NCBI RefSeq assembly: GCF_003688495.1
Contig: NZ_REFH01000010.1
Span: forward strand, 248,001-312,000
DNA from: Flavobacterium weaverense
GTDB lineage: Bacteria; Bacteroidota; Bacteroidia; Flavobacteriales; Flavobacteriaceae
DNA: 64,000 nucleotides
Direction of reading: 5' to 3'
Shown here: piece by piece, positions 8,431 to 15,927 of the stretch
How the letters are laid out: the number at the start of each line of letters is the position of its first letter
Position numbering within the stretch: position 1 is the first letter of the stretch
Translations under genes and position numbers: made by a program
The notes under the pieces: generated by a model
The model's database searches: none
The model's input: only the letters and a program-made list of their open reading frames with translations
Told to the model about the DNA's origin: nothing

Positions 8431-8484
8431 GTGGGCACGGATTACAAATCCGCGCTATCAGCGTGTTGATATATCCGCGCGGTC
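8431..8484 (-). repeat. REP-like element R4
   Basis: Nearly identical to R3 (one change in the loop, ATTACAAATC for ATTGCAAATC, and CAGCG for CCGCG after CTAT). The two copies are 119 bp apart and share a TTAGTTT lead-in. It sits between R3 and the end of the epoxide hydrolase gene. Confidence 0.8.
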
Positions 8485-8531
8485 GGGGTTTTTCAAGCCC
8501 AACGAACCCTTAGCTGTTAGCTGTAGTACCT

Positions 8532-9758
8532 TTACTTCAAATTTGTGTCATCATAAAAAAATGTTCTTAATTCATTTGCCCATAATTCTGGTTGCTCCAT
8601 CGCTGCAAAATGGCCACCTTTTTCCATTTTGTGAAAAGAAGTTACATTCGCCATATGTTCCGCCCATTCTTTTGGTATTGGTGCTTCGGCAGGGAAAATA
8701 CTTACACCTGTCGGGGTTTCCACTCGTTGTTGAGAACGTAGACCTCCAGACCAAGCTGTTTTGCTATCTTCGGCATAAGTTCTGATAGAGGAATTAATGG
8801 TTTGTGTTAGCCAATAAATCATTATATTCGTTAGTAATTCATCTTTTGTAAAACTGTTTTCAATATTTCCTTTATTATCACTCCAAGCATTAAATTTTTC
8901 AACAATCCAAGACGCTAAACCTACTGGCGAATCATTAAGCCCGTAACCTAAAGTTTGCGGTTTTGTTGATTGAATCATATTGTATGCACCTTCTGAGTAC
9001 CACCAGTTTTGGATAAATTTCCCAAAATCTTGTACTGGCTTTGACATTGTTGACCAATTTTCTTTTCCTGTCGGATAACCAACATCTGTTAGATGAATTG
9101 CGGTAACCAAGTGTGGAAATTGATTGGCTAAAGATTTAGTAATTGGCGTTCCTAAATCTCCACCTGCTGCTACAAATGTTTTATAACCTAATACATCCGT
9201 CATTAATTTCGACCAAATAACTGCAGTTTGGTCTGTATTTAAAGCAACCTTTTCCGAAAATCCAAAGCCTGGAATTGAAGGAATGATCACATCAAAAGAT
9301 TCATCAGCATTTCCACCAAAATTGGCTGGGTCTGTAAGCATAGGAATTATTTTGTAAAACCTAAAAAAGTTATCAGGCCAGCCGTGCGTGAGTATAAGCG
9401 GTTTAGGGTTTTTCCCTTTCCCTTTTACATAAATAAAATGGATATCTATTCCATCAATTGAGGTTTTATATTGAGGAAATTTGTTAAGCAATGCTTCTTG
9501 TTTACGCCAGTCGTAATTATTTTGCCAATAATCTACCAACTCGTGAAGATATGTTGGATTTGTGCCATAATTCCAATTGGCGTTTTTGGGTTCGTCTGTC
9601 CATCTTGTTTGTTTCAATCTGGTTTTAAGGTCTGCAAGTACATTGTCTGCAATGTTGATTTTAAAAGGTTCCATTTTGTAAGATTTTGAATTTTGTGCAA
9701 TTAAATTTTGTGATGTTCCAACAATGATTAAGAACAAAAACAAGGATAGTTTTTTCAT
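8532..9758 (-). CDS. Epoxide hydrolase family alpha/beta hydrolase, exported
   Basis: 408 residues with a signal peptide (1-21, ending IAQ). An epoxide hydrolase N-terminal (EHN) domain spans about 30-140 (MEPFKINIADNVLADLKTRL; RWTDEP), followed by an alpha/beta hydrolase fold: oxyanion motif HGWP at 125-128, nucleophile Asp201 in AAGGDLGTP, and catalytic His383 in KGGHFAAMEQPE. The set matches microsomal-type epoxide hydrolases, which open epoxides to diols; the natural substrate here is unknown and the exported location is unusual for that role. It is preceded by its own TACCTTTG promoter element and lies 69 bp downstream of a YafY-type regulator. Confidence 0.85.
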   Translation of the reverse strand: MKKLSLFLFLIIVGTSQNLIAQNSKSYKMEPFKINIADNVLADLKTRLKQTRWTDEPKNANWNYGTNPTYLHELVDYWQNNYDWRKQEALLNKFPQYKTSIDGIDIHFIYVKGKGKNPKPLILTHGWPDNFFRFYKIIPMLTDPANFGGNADESFDVIIPSIPGFGFSEKVALNTDQTAVIWSKLMTDVLGYKTFVAAGGDLGTPITKSLANQFPHLVTAIHLTDVGYPTGKENWSTMSKPVQDFGKFIQNWWYSEGAYNMIQSTKPQTLGYGLNDSPVGLASWIVEKFNAWSDNKGNIENSFTKDELLTNIMIYWLTQTINSSIRTYAEDSKTAWSGGLRSQQRVETPTGVSIFPAEAPIPKEWAEHMANVTSFHKMEKGGHFAAMEQPELWANELRTFFYDDTNLK

Positions 9759-9776
9759 TTTCTACTTTTTATTACA

Positions 9777-9810
9777 CAAAGGTATCTCGAGGTTGCGACA
9801 AGGGTATGTC
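9777..9810 (-). promoter_or_regulatory. Epoxide hydrolase promoter with possible operator
   Basis: On the minus strand TACCTTTG (9784-9777) matches the TAnnTTTG -7 box and ends 18 bp before the hydrolase ATG. In the place of the -33 element lies the inverted repeat TGAC-ATACCCT-TGTC (GACA 9797-9800, TGTC 9807-9810). This is a plausible binding site for the adjacent YafY/WYL regulator. Confidence 0.5.
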
Positions 9811-9827
9811 AGAGGTTAAAATAAAAA

Positions 9828-10523
9828 CTACAAATATTTTTCTACAAATTGTTTCATTGTAATTTGATGCGGTTCAAATTTATCATTCACGAGAAAAAGT
9901 CGAGTAATCTTATCAATACGAAACACTCTGAAATCGTTTCTTAATCTACAAAAAGCGGCTAAAAGCCAATTATCTTCTGGATTATGATAAAATGAAAAGG
10001 GCTCTATTATTCGTTCCGATTCTTTTCCGTCCAAAGTTTCGTAAAATATTTTTACACATTGTTGATTAACCAATGCCATTTGTAAATCAATAAGACAAGA
10101 ACTTTTAGTTATATTTTCAAAATTTTTACCGATAAAAAGCTTTTCCGATAGTATTTCTGCTTTTTCTTTATTGTAAAGTTTTAAAACTGCTTTTATCTTT
10201 GATATTGCAGAGGAAAATTCATTTTTCAAAGAATCATCATACATTCTCAACACAATTTGCTCTAATGTAATTAAAGATAATGCTTCTCTTTCGGTAAACA
10301 TTACTGGTGGAATTTTGTAGCCATCCATTAAAAAATAACCTTTTCCTTCTTCAGTTAAAATAGGAATTCCTGCTTCTTCCAAAGCCCGTATGTCCCGATA
10401 TATTGTTCTTACACTAATATCAAATTTATCTGAAAGTTCTGTTGCAGTAATCAAACGTTTTGTTTGTAAATGAGTTAAAATTGCGGTCAATCTCGAAAGC
10501 CTTTTTATATTATTGTCGCTCAT
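9828..10523 (-). CDS. YafY/WYL-type transcriptional regulator
   Basis: The protein from ATG 10523 is 231 residues (MSDNNIKRLSRLTAIL): an HTH_11 winged helix (about 5-60, with TATELSDKFDISVRTIYRDI) and a C-terminal WYL domain (about 135-215: CVKIFYETLDGKESERIIEP, NWLLAAFCRLRNDFRVFRID). WYL domains sense small ligands or nucleic acid; YafY-like proteins often regulate the gene next to them. A longer frame upstream to 10610 exists, but the extra 29 residues are not conserved in character and start inside a long palindrome, so the shorter start is preferred. The epoxide hydrolase gene immediately downstream is the likely target. Confidence 0.85.
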   Translation of the reverse strand: MSDNNIKRLSRLTAILTHLQTKRLITATELSDKFDISVRTIYRDIRALEEAGIPILTEEGKGYFLMDGYKIPPVMFTEREALSLITLEQIVLRMYDDSLKNEFSSAISKIKAVLKLYNKEKAEILSEKLFIGKNFENITKSSCLIDLQMALVNQQCVKIFYETLDGKESERIIEPFSFYHNPEDNWLLAAFCRLRNDFRVFRIDKITRLFLVNDKFEPHQITMKQFVEKYL

Positions 10524-10585
10524 TGAAATATTGGAAGTATTTTGTTCGGTAAGGTCCCGTGGTATTACAGCTAACATGTATATAT

Positions 10586-10645
10586 GCGAAACAAACATTC
10601 GTAAATACACCTAATTTTGGTGTGATATCCGAAAGTTTGTTTCGC
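10586..10645. repeat. 60-nt near-perfect palindrome
   Basis: Outer arms GCGAAACAAAC and GTTTGTTTCGC are perfect 11-bp complements. Inside, TTCG/CGAA and ACACC/GGTGT continue the stem around the 7-nt loop TAATTTT. In total about 23 pairs form, with three mismatches and one bulged base. There is no T-tract on either side, so it is not a simple terminator. It lies upstream of the YafY-type regulator gene. Confidence 0.75.
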
Positions 10646-10729
10646 TTTATTTAAACCAAATATATTAAAATTTTCTTACAAATTTTCAATTTATTTATAA
10701 GTGCTTATAAGAACAAGACGCTCTAGCTT

Positions 10730-10819
10730 AGCCCCGATAGCAGCAAAAATCCTTTGCTTTGGCGATAGCCAAAAGCAAAGATTGCAGTAAATAGCGGGAG
10801 AAAACTTCTTATAAAAACC
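10730..10819 (+). repeat. Dispersed flavobacterial palindromic element, copy 1
   Basis: Starts AGCCCCGATAGCAGC, has a central hairpin TTTGCTTTGGC/GCCAAAAGCAAA (10753-10779), and ends with TAGCGGGAG and a CTTATAAAAACC tail. A diverged copy with the same left end, right end and tail lies at 43034-43111 on the other strand. From memory, elements of this form are common between genes in Flavobacterium; a genome search is needed to confirm. Confidence 0.65.
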
Positions 10820-10833
10820 ATTCGAACTGCTCC

Positions 10834-10871
10834 AAAAAAAAAAGACCCGCAAGTTTGCACTCGCAGGTCTT
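10834..10871 (-). terminator. htpG terminator
   Basis: On the minus strand AAGACCTGCGAG-TGCAAA-CTTGCGGGTCTT forms a 12-bp stem (two G-T pairs) with a 6-nt loop followed by a run of about ten T. It sits 33-70 bp past the htpG stop codon. Confidence 0.9.
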
Positions 10872-10903
10872 AGCTCCCCTCTTTCGAGGGGTTAGGGGAG
10901 GAT

Positions 10904-12805
10904 TTATTTAATCATCTCAAAACTTCTTTTTACAAAAGCCGTAAGCGCTTCTCCTTTTAGAAGGTTTTGTGATAATTTAGCTAAGTCAAGGGCTTGTTTG
11001 ATTAAGCTTTCTTGAGCTGCTGCGTCCTTATTGTTTAAAATGTTAGTCGCTAATTCAGAGTTCGTATTTACCACTAAATTGTACATTTCTGGCATATTAC
11101 CCATTCCAAACATTCCGCCACCACCGGATTGACTCATTTCTTTCATTCTACGCATGAATTCTGGTTGCGTGATGATAAATGGTGATGCGTTGCTGTCTAA
11201 AGCTTCTAGTTGCACGGAGTACGTTTGTTTAGGAACGATAGCTTCTAGAACCGTTTTCAAGTTTGTTTGCTCTTCTTCAGATAATTTAGAAATAGCAGTT
11301 TCCTCTTTTTTGATTAAGTTATCAATATGATCTGAATCGACACGGATAAAAGTCATATTGCTGTTATCACCTTCAATTTTTTGAATCAAGTGAGAGATAA
11401 TAGGAGAATCTAATAATAAAACTTCGTATCCTTTTTCTTTTGCTGTTTCGATATAAGAGTGTTGCGCTTCCTTATTTCCAGCGTATAACACTACTAGTTT
11501 ACCGTCTTTATCTGTCTGATTAGCGGCAAGATTTGTTTTTAATTCTTCCAATGTATAGAATTTATCATCTACTGTTGGGTATAAAACAAAAGCGCCTGCT
11601 TTTTCATAGAATTTATCTTCAGAAAGCATTCCGTATTCTAGAACGATTTTGATGTCATTCCATTTTTGTTCAAAATCAGCACGGTTTTCAGTAAACAATG
11701 ATTTCAATTTATCGGCTACTTTACGAGTAATGTAGTTTGAAATTTTCTTAACCGCAGCATCCGCTTGCAATCCAGAACGAGACACGTTTAATGGAATGTC
11801 TGGTGAATCAACAACACCTTTAAGCATCATTAAAAATTCAGGAACAATTCCTTCTACGTTATCCGTTACATATACCTGATTTTGGTACAATTGGATTTTG
11901 TCTTTCTGAATTTGTAAATCAGAACCTAATTTTGGGAAGTATAAAATACCAGTTAAGTTAAAAGGATAATCAACATTCAAGTGAATGTGGAATAATGGCT
12001 CTTCAAACTGCATTGGATACAACTCATGATAGAAACTTTTGTAATCCTCAGGAGTTAATTCACTTGGTTGTTTTGTCCAAGCTGGATTTGGATTGTTGAT
12101 GATATTGTCAACTTCTATTTCAGTAAAAGTTTTGTCTTTATCTTCTTCAGCAACTTCTTCACCCTTTTTTTGCTCAATTTTTTCTGTCTTAGTTCCAAAT
12201 TTAATTGGAATAGGCATGAACTTATTGTATTTATTTAGTAAACCGCTAATTTTAGATTCTTCTAAGAATTCTAGCGAATCTTCAGCGATATGCAAAATGA
12301 TCTCCGTTCCACGAGTAGTTTTGTCAGCTGGTTCCAATGTGAATTCTGGGCTACCATCGCAAGTCCAGTGTGCAGCTGGTTCGTCTTTGAAAGATTTAGT
12401 GATAATTTCAACTTTTTCAGCAACCATAAAAGCCGAGTAGAATCCAAGACCAAAGTGGCCAATAATTCCAGAATCTTTAGCAGAATCTTTGTATTTATCG
12501 AGGAACTCTTCAGCTCCAGAAAAAGCAACTTGGTTGATGTATTTTTCTACTTCGTCAGCGGTCATTCCTAAACCTTGATCGATGATGTGTAATTTCTTTC
12601 CTTCTTTGTCGATTTTTACTTCGATAATAGGATTACCATATTCCACTTTAGCTTCGCCAATGCTTGTTAAGTGTTTTAGTTTTAAAGTTGCATCAGTACC
12701 ATTCGAAATTAATTCTCGCAAGAAAATTTCATGATCACTGTATAAGAATTTCTTGATTAAGGGAAAGATGTTTTCAACTGAAACATTAATTTTACCTGTT
12801 GTCAT
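10904..12805 (-). CDS. htpG: Molecular chaperone HtpG (Hsp90)
   Basis: A full-length 633-residue Hsp90. The N-terminal ATPase has FLRELISNGTDA (E31, N35, D38), IDQGLGM (D76) and GHFGLGFYSAFMVA (116-129). The middle domain follows after about residue 240, including PLNVSRSGLQ, and the C-terminal dimerisation domain carries a Gly/Met-rich stretch near 570-585. NGTDA replaces the more usual NASDA, which does not affect the catalytic residues. HtpG folds and remodels client proteins in the cytoplasm, often under heat stress. It is monocistronic, with its own promoter and a strong terminator. Confidence 0.97.
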   Translation of the reverse strand: MTTGKINVSVENIFPLIKKFLYSDHEIFLRELISNGTDATLKLKHLTSIGEAKVEYGNPIIEVKIDKEGKKLHIIDQGLGMTADEVEKYINQVAFSGAEEFLDKYKDSAKDSGIIGHFGLGFYSAFMVAEKVEIITKSFKDEPAAHWTCDGSPEFTLEPADKTTRGTEIILHIAEDSLEFLEESKISGLLNKYNKFMPIPIKFGTKTEKIEQKKGEEVAEEDKDKTFTEIEVDNIINNPNPAWTKQPSELTPEDYKSFYHELYPMQFEEPLFHIHLNVDYPFNLTGILYFPKLGSDLQIQKDKIQLYQNQVYVTDNVEGIVPEFLMMLKGVVDSPDIPLNVSRSGLQADAAVKKISNYITRKVADKLKSLFTENRADFEQKWNDIKIVLEYGMLSEDKFYEKAGAFVLYPTVDDKFYTLEELKTNLAANQTDKDGKLVVLYAGNKEAQHSYIETAKEKGYEVLLLDSPIISHLIQKIEGDNSNMTFIRVDSDHIDNLIKKEETAISKLSEEEQTNLKTVLEAIVPKQTYSVQLEALDSNASPFIITQPEFMRRMKEMSQSGGGGMFGMGNMPEMYNLVVNTNSELATNILNNKDAAAQESLIKQALDLAKLSQNLLKGEALTAFVKRSFEMIK

Positions 12806-12858
12806 ATTATGAGTTTTTAAGTTTGTTTTATAGCCTTCTATTCTTTCAAATAGAGTAC

Positions 12859-12885
12859 CAAATATAAAGGAAGTGACAAATTGTC
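12859..12885 (-). promoter_or_regulatory. htpG promoter and nearby palindrome
   Basis: Minus-strand TATATTTG (12866-12859) fits the -7 consensus and leaves a 5' UTR of roughly 50 nt before htpG. Nine bp upstream lies the palindrome GACAA-A-TTGTC (12875-12885), a possible operator. Confidence 0.5.
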
Positions 12886-12946
12886 GTAGGCGTTAATTTT
12901 GATAAAAAATAATATAATTGTGAAACATATTAATCGCAATCAGATG

Positions 12947-12954
12947 TATCTTTG
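12947..12954 (+). promoter_or_regulatory. -7 box for lipocalin-like/ompA genes
   Basis: TATCTTTG matches TAnnTTTG and lies 31 bp before the preferred ATG at 12986. It falls inside the longer reading frame that starts at 12899, which argues against that upstream start. No well-spaced TTG was found. Confidence 0.6.
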
Positions 12955-12985
12955 TGTAAGTATTAATTCATTAAAATTTAGAGAA

Positions 12986-13462
12986 ATGAAAAAAGTAATT
13001 TTATTATGCACATTAGCAGTTTTAATGTTTGCATGTAAGTCAACTTCAGCTACGAGTACAAATACAGATACTAAGGCGCAGGTTGCAATGAAAGGAAACT
13101 GGGAAATTACTTCGGTAACATATCCAGGATCACAATATATTAAGGTAGAAACTTTCCAACTAGCGGATTCAGATTGTTTCGTAGGAAGTAAGTGGAAATT
13201 TATTTCCAATAATAACAAAGGAAATATGGCTTTGACAAAAGCTAATTGTGTTGCTTTCAGTTCACCAATTACTTGGTTCGTTAACAAAAACGGACAATTC
13301 GTTCTTAAAGTTTTAGATGCAGGAGAGAAAGCTAGAAAAGTAAAAGATGGTTACATTTTATCTTTAGCAAATCAAACACAAACTTCTTTCCAATTGGTTG
13401 ACAAAATCGACGTTGGAGGAAAAATGACTGACGTAGTGTATCAGTTTCAAAAAGTTAATTAA
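12986..13462 (+). CDS. Lipocalin-like lipoprotein
   Basis: From ATG 12986 the product is 158 residues and begins MKKVILLCTLAVLMFACKS, a lipoprotein signal with lipidated Cys17. The mature part (KGNWEITSVTYPGS, DCFVGSKWKF, YQFQKVN) fits the small lipocalin-like domain frequent in Flavobacteriia. The longer frame from 12899 was rejected because it would bury the signal peptide and it overlaps the promoter. It is followed after 17 bp by an OmpA lipoprotein gene, a pairing typical of the group; both probably act at the outer membrane. Ligand unknown. Confidence 0.75.
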   Translation: MKKVILLCTLAVLMFACKSTSATSTNTDTKAQVAMKGNWEITSVTYPGSQYIKVETFQLADSDCFVGSKWKFISNNNKGNMALTKANCVAFSSPITWFVNKNGQFVLKVLDAGEKARKVKDGYILSLANQTQTSFQLVDKIDVGGKMTDVVYQFQKVN

Positions 13463-13479
13463 TTTAAAAAGATAGAGAT

Positions 13480-14172
13480 ATGAAAAAGATTTCAGTAGTT
13501 GCAATTGCAACGATAATGGTTATAGGTTCAATGTTTACTAGTTGTGAAGCGGTTAAAAATACTAACCAAACACAAAGAGGAGCAGGAATAGGAGCTGTTG
13601 CAGGTGCCGTTCTAGGTGGTGTTTTAGGAAACAACGTAGGTAAAGGTGGTAAAGGTGCAATGGGTGCTGTTTTAGGAGGAGTTATTGGTGGAGTTGCCGG
13701 TGGAGTTATTGGTAACAAAATGGATAAACAAGCGAGACAAATTGATGAAGTTCTTCCTGGTGCTGAAGTAGTGCGTGTAGGAGAAGGAATTAAATTAGTT
13801 TTGAATGAAAATGCTGTTCGTTTTGATACAAACAAATCTTCATTGACTGCTGCTGCGAAAGCGAACTTAGATAAATTAGTTCCTGTTTTTGCTGAATATC
13901 CAGATACTAATATTACTATCTACGGATATACTGACAATACTGGTAGAGCAGAATACAATTTGAAACTTTCAGGAGAAAGAGCTGCTGCAGTTAAAAATTA
14001 TTTAAACAGTAAAGGAGTTTCTTCTAGTAGATTTCAAGTTACTGGTTTAGGAATTGCCGACCCAATTGCTTCAAATGAAACATTAGAAGGCAGAAGCCAA
14101 AACCGTCGTGTTGAATTTGCTATTACAGCAAACGAAAAAATGATTAAAGACGCGGAAGCTGAAGGGAAATAG
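13480..14172 (+). CDS. OmpA family lipoprotein with glycine zipper
   Basis: 230 residues: lipoprotein signal with Cys22 (SMFTSCE), a glycine-zipper region at about 33-80 (GAGIGAVAGAVLGGVLG and further GG repeats), then an OmpA/Pal peptidoglycan-binding domain from about 105 to 215. The domain motifs are FDTNKSSLT, YTDNTGRAEYN, LSGERAAAVKNYL and GRSQNRRVEF. It resembles YiaD and Pal-type proteins that anchor the outer membrane to the cell wall; Bacteroidota often have several. Co-transcribed with the lipocalin-like gene and ended by a strong terminator. Confidence 0.9.
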   Translation: MKKISVVAIATIMVIGSMFTSCEAVKNTNQTQRGAGIGAVAGAVLGGVLGNNVGKGGKGAMGAVLGGVIGGVAGGVIGNKMDKQARQIDEVLPGAEVVRVGEGIKLVLNENAVRFDTNKSSLTAAAKANLDKLVPVFAEYPDTNITIYGYTDNTGRAEYNLKLSGERAAAVKNYLNSKGVSSSRFQVTGLGIADPIASNETLEGRSQNRRVEFAITANEKMIKDAEAEGK

Positions 14173-14192
14173 TAATCCAGTAATTACTACAT

Positions 14193-14230
14193 AAAAAAAG
14201 GCTGTTTCTTTGCGAAACGGCCTTTTTTTA
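14193..14230 (+). terminator. Terminator after OmpA gene
   Basis: GGCTGTTTC-TTTGC-GAAACGGCC with A-rich left and T-rich right flanks. The right half (GAAACGGCCTTTTTTT) recurs downstream as the start of each tandem repeat unit. Confidence 0.85.
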
Positions 14231-14903
14231 TGAAATATAGTATGTTCATCACATTTTAAACCATTAAGAACATGAAGCTTCATTAAGGCTTAACTACCTT
14301 AACTTTTTTAATGGTTTAATGTTTTTAAGGTATGGTTTTTTTTGTTTCTAAAGGTCAACAATAAGATCATTACTCAATTTTTTATGATGATTTAGATATT
14401 CTATTTTCTAGCTATTAAATGAATCACAAACCCAAATGAATCACAAACCCAAATAAATCGTGGTATAATGAAATTTTGTGAAACGGCCTTCTTTATATCT
14501 ATAATAAGCGGAATACATTTTAAACCATTAAGAGAATTAAGTTCATGAAGACTTAACTAACTTAAAATTTCTTAATGGTTCAATTTTTTTAAGGTGTGAT
14601 TTTTTTTGTTTCTAAAGGTTAACAATAACAAGATCAATTAAGCTTTTATGATGATTTAGATCTTCTTTTTTCTAGCTATTAAATGAATCACAAACTCAAA
14701 CAAATCGTGGTGTAAACAAATTTTGTGAAACGGCCTTTTTTTATGATTTATAGTAAGCTCATTACATTTTAAACCATTAAGTTCATTAACACTTAACTAA
14801 CTTAAATTTCTTAATGGTTCAATATATTTTATGATGATTTAGATACTCTTTTTTCTAGCTATTAAATGAATCATAAACCCAAACAAATCGTGGTGTAAAC
14901 AAA
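14214..14903. repeat. Three tandem imperfect repeats, about 175-266 bp each
   Basis: Units begin at GAAACGGCCT at 14214, 14480 and 14727. Each contains, in order, ACATTTTAAACCATTAAG, a 10-bp inverted repeat partner CTTAATGGTT, ATGATGATTTAGAT, TCTAGCTATTAAATGAATCA and AAATCGTGGT. Units one and two also carry TTTTTGTTTCTAAAGGT, which unit three has lost in a deletion of about 50 bp. Unit one has a short internal duplication (AATGAATCACAAACCCA). The repeat starts inside the OmpA terminator, so it probably arose by duplication of that gene's 3' flank. Confidence 0.85.
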
Positions 14904-14913
14904 CTAAACATTG

Positions 14914-14921
14914 TAAATTTG
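14914..14921 (+). promoter_or_regulatory. -7 box for ABC ATPase gene
   Basis: TAAATTTG lies 12 bp before the ATG at 14934, just after the last tandem repeat unit. The 5' UTR would be only a few bases long. Confidence 0.55.
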
Positions 14922-14933
14922 CACCTTTAAATA

Positions 14934-15887
14934 ATGATGATGCTCGAGATAAAAAATATATCCTTCGCTTATACTGAAACGCCCGTTCTTGAAGAAGTTA
15001 GTTTTACTATTGATAAAGGTAAAAACACAGCAATTATTGGCGAAAGCGGTTGTGGTAAAAGTACTTTGCTAAAATTAATCTACGGACTTTACGATCTAAA
15101 TAGTGGAGCGATCACTTATAACGATAAACCTATTTTAGGACCAAAACACAATCTTGTTCCAGGAGAAGATTACATAAAATACTTAGCACAAGATTTTGAT
15201 CTAATGCCATACATAACCGTTGAGGAAAATGTGGGTAAGTTCTTGTCGAATATGTATCCTGAAGATAAGAAAGTGCGCGTTCAAGAATTATTAGATATGG
15301 TTGAAATGACCGCTTTTGCAAAAGTAAAAGCTAAGTTTTTAAGTGGTGGACAACAACAAAGAGTAGCACTGGCGAGAGTTTTAGCATTAGAACCAGAAAT
15401 TTTACTATTAGATGAACCTTTTAGCCAAATTGATACTTTTCGAAAAAACTCCTTGCGTAGAAATTTATTTAAATACTTAAAACATAAAGGAGTTACTTGT
15501 ATTATAGCAACTCACGATAGCACAGATGCTTTATCTTTCTCTGATGAAACAATAGTAGTGCAAAATGGAAGAGTAGTCGCTAAAGGGCCTTCAAAAACTT
15601 TATACGAAAACCCAACTACAAAATATATCGCCTCTCTTTTTGGGGAAGTGAACGAGTTGCGATTAACGCAATTAATTGACGTAGAACCAGAAGAGGACCA
15701 ACTGCTTTTATTATATCCACATCAACTGAAAGTAGTTGAAAATGGAATGATGCAAGTGGTGGTGAAACAGTGTTATTTTAAAGGCAGTCATTACTTAGTA
15801 AAAGCTGCATTCGAACGAAGAGCTATATTCTTTGAACACGATTCTGAACTAGAATTAAATCAGGAAGTATTCTTGATGCTAGCTTAA
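14934..15887 (+). CDS. ABC transporter ATP-binding protein, orphan
   Basis: A 317-residue ATPase with Walker A GESGCGKST (36-44), Q-loop region LAQDFDL (85-91), signature LSGGQQQR (136-143), Walker B ILLLDEP (156-162) and H-loop THDS (His194). The last 90 residues look like the small accessory domain of PotA/FbpC-type importers. Three ATG codons follow each other at 14934, 14937 and 14940; any could be used. No permease or binding protein is encoded nearby, so the partner and substrate are unknown. It is ended by its own terminator. Confidence 0.85.
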   Translation: MMMLEIKNISFAYTETPVLEEVSFTIDKGKNTAIIGESGCGKSTLLKLIYGLYDLNSGAITYNDKPILGPKHNLVPGEDYIKYLAQDFDLMPYITVEENVGKFLSNMYPEDKKVRVQELLDMVEMTAFAKVKAKFLSGGQQQRVALARVLALEPEILLLDEPFSQIDTFRKNSLRRNLFKYLKHKGVTCIIATHDSTDALSFSDETIVVQNGRVVAKGPSKTLYENPTTKYIASLFGEVNELRLTQLIDVEPEEDQLLLLYPHQLKVVENGMMQVVVKQCYFKGSHYLVKAAFERRAIFFEHDSELELNQEVFLMLA

Positions 15888-15893
15888 AAAAAC

Positions 15894-15927
15894 AAACCCC
15901 GAAAATCGTTAGACTTTCGGGGTTTTC
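15894..15927 (+). terminator. Terminator after ABC ATPase gene
   Basis: AACCCCGAAA-ATCGTTAGA-CTTTCGGGGTT followed by TTC; it starts 6 bp past the stop codon. Confidence 0.9.

Larger units (their letters stand above)
10524..10903. other. Repeat-rich intergenic region, 380 bp
   Basis: Contains, from left to right, a 60-nt hairpin (10586-10645), a dispersed palindromic element (10730-10819), the htpG terminator (10834-10871) and a second CCCCTC/GAGGGG hairpin (10875-10890). No gene was found. Confidence 0.7.
14173..14933. other. Long intergenic region with tandem repeats, 761 bp
   Basis: After the terminator, nearly all of this spacer is made of three tandem, diverged copies of one sequence (see next entry). 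No open frame of gene-like character was seen on either strand. Confidence 0.8.

Noticed and set aside
7520..8484. CRISPR-like repeat array
   Set aside because: Copies are inverted around a gene, spaced irregularly, with no cas genes.
10524..10610. 29-residue extension of the YafY regulator
   Set aside because: It starts within the 60-nt palindrome and adds nothing family-like; MSDNNIKRLS is the natural beginning.
10586..10645. Integron attC site
   Set aside because: The required GTTRRRY core pair is not present and no integrase or cassette gene is near.
12899..12985. 29-residue extension of the lipocalin-like lipoprotein
   Set aside because: It would hide the lipoprotein signal and overlaps the -7 box.
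13464..13835. Minus-strand frame rich in Pro and Thr opposite the OmpA gene
   Set aside because: It mirrors the glycine zipper of the real gene; composition is a by-product of the Gly-rich codons.
14214..14903. CRISPR or integron array
   Set aside because: Units are long and contiguous, without unique spacers, cassettes or integrase.
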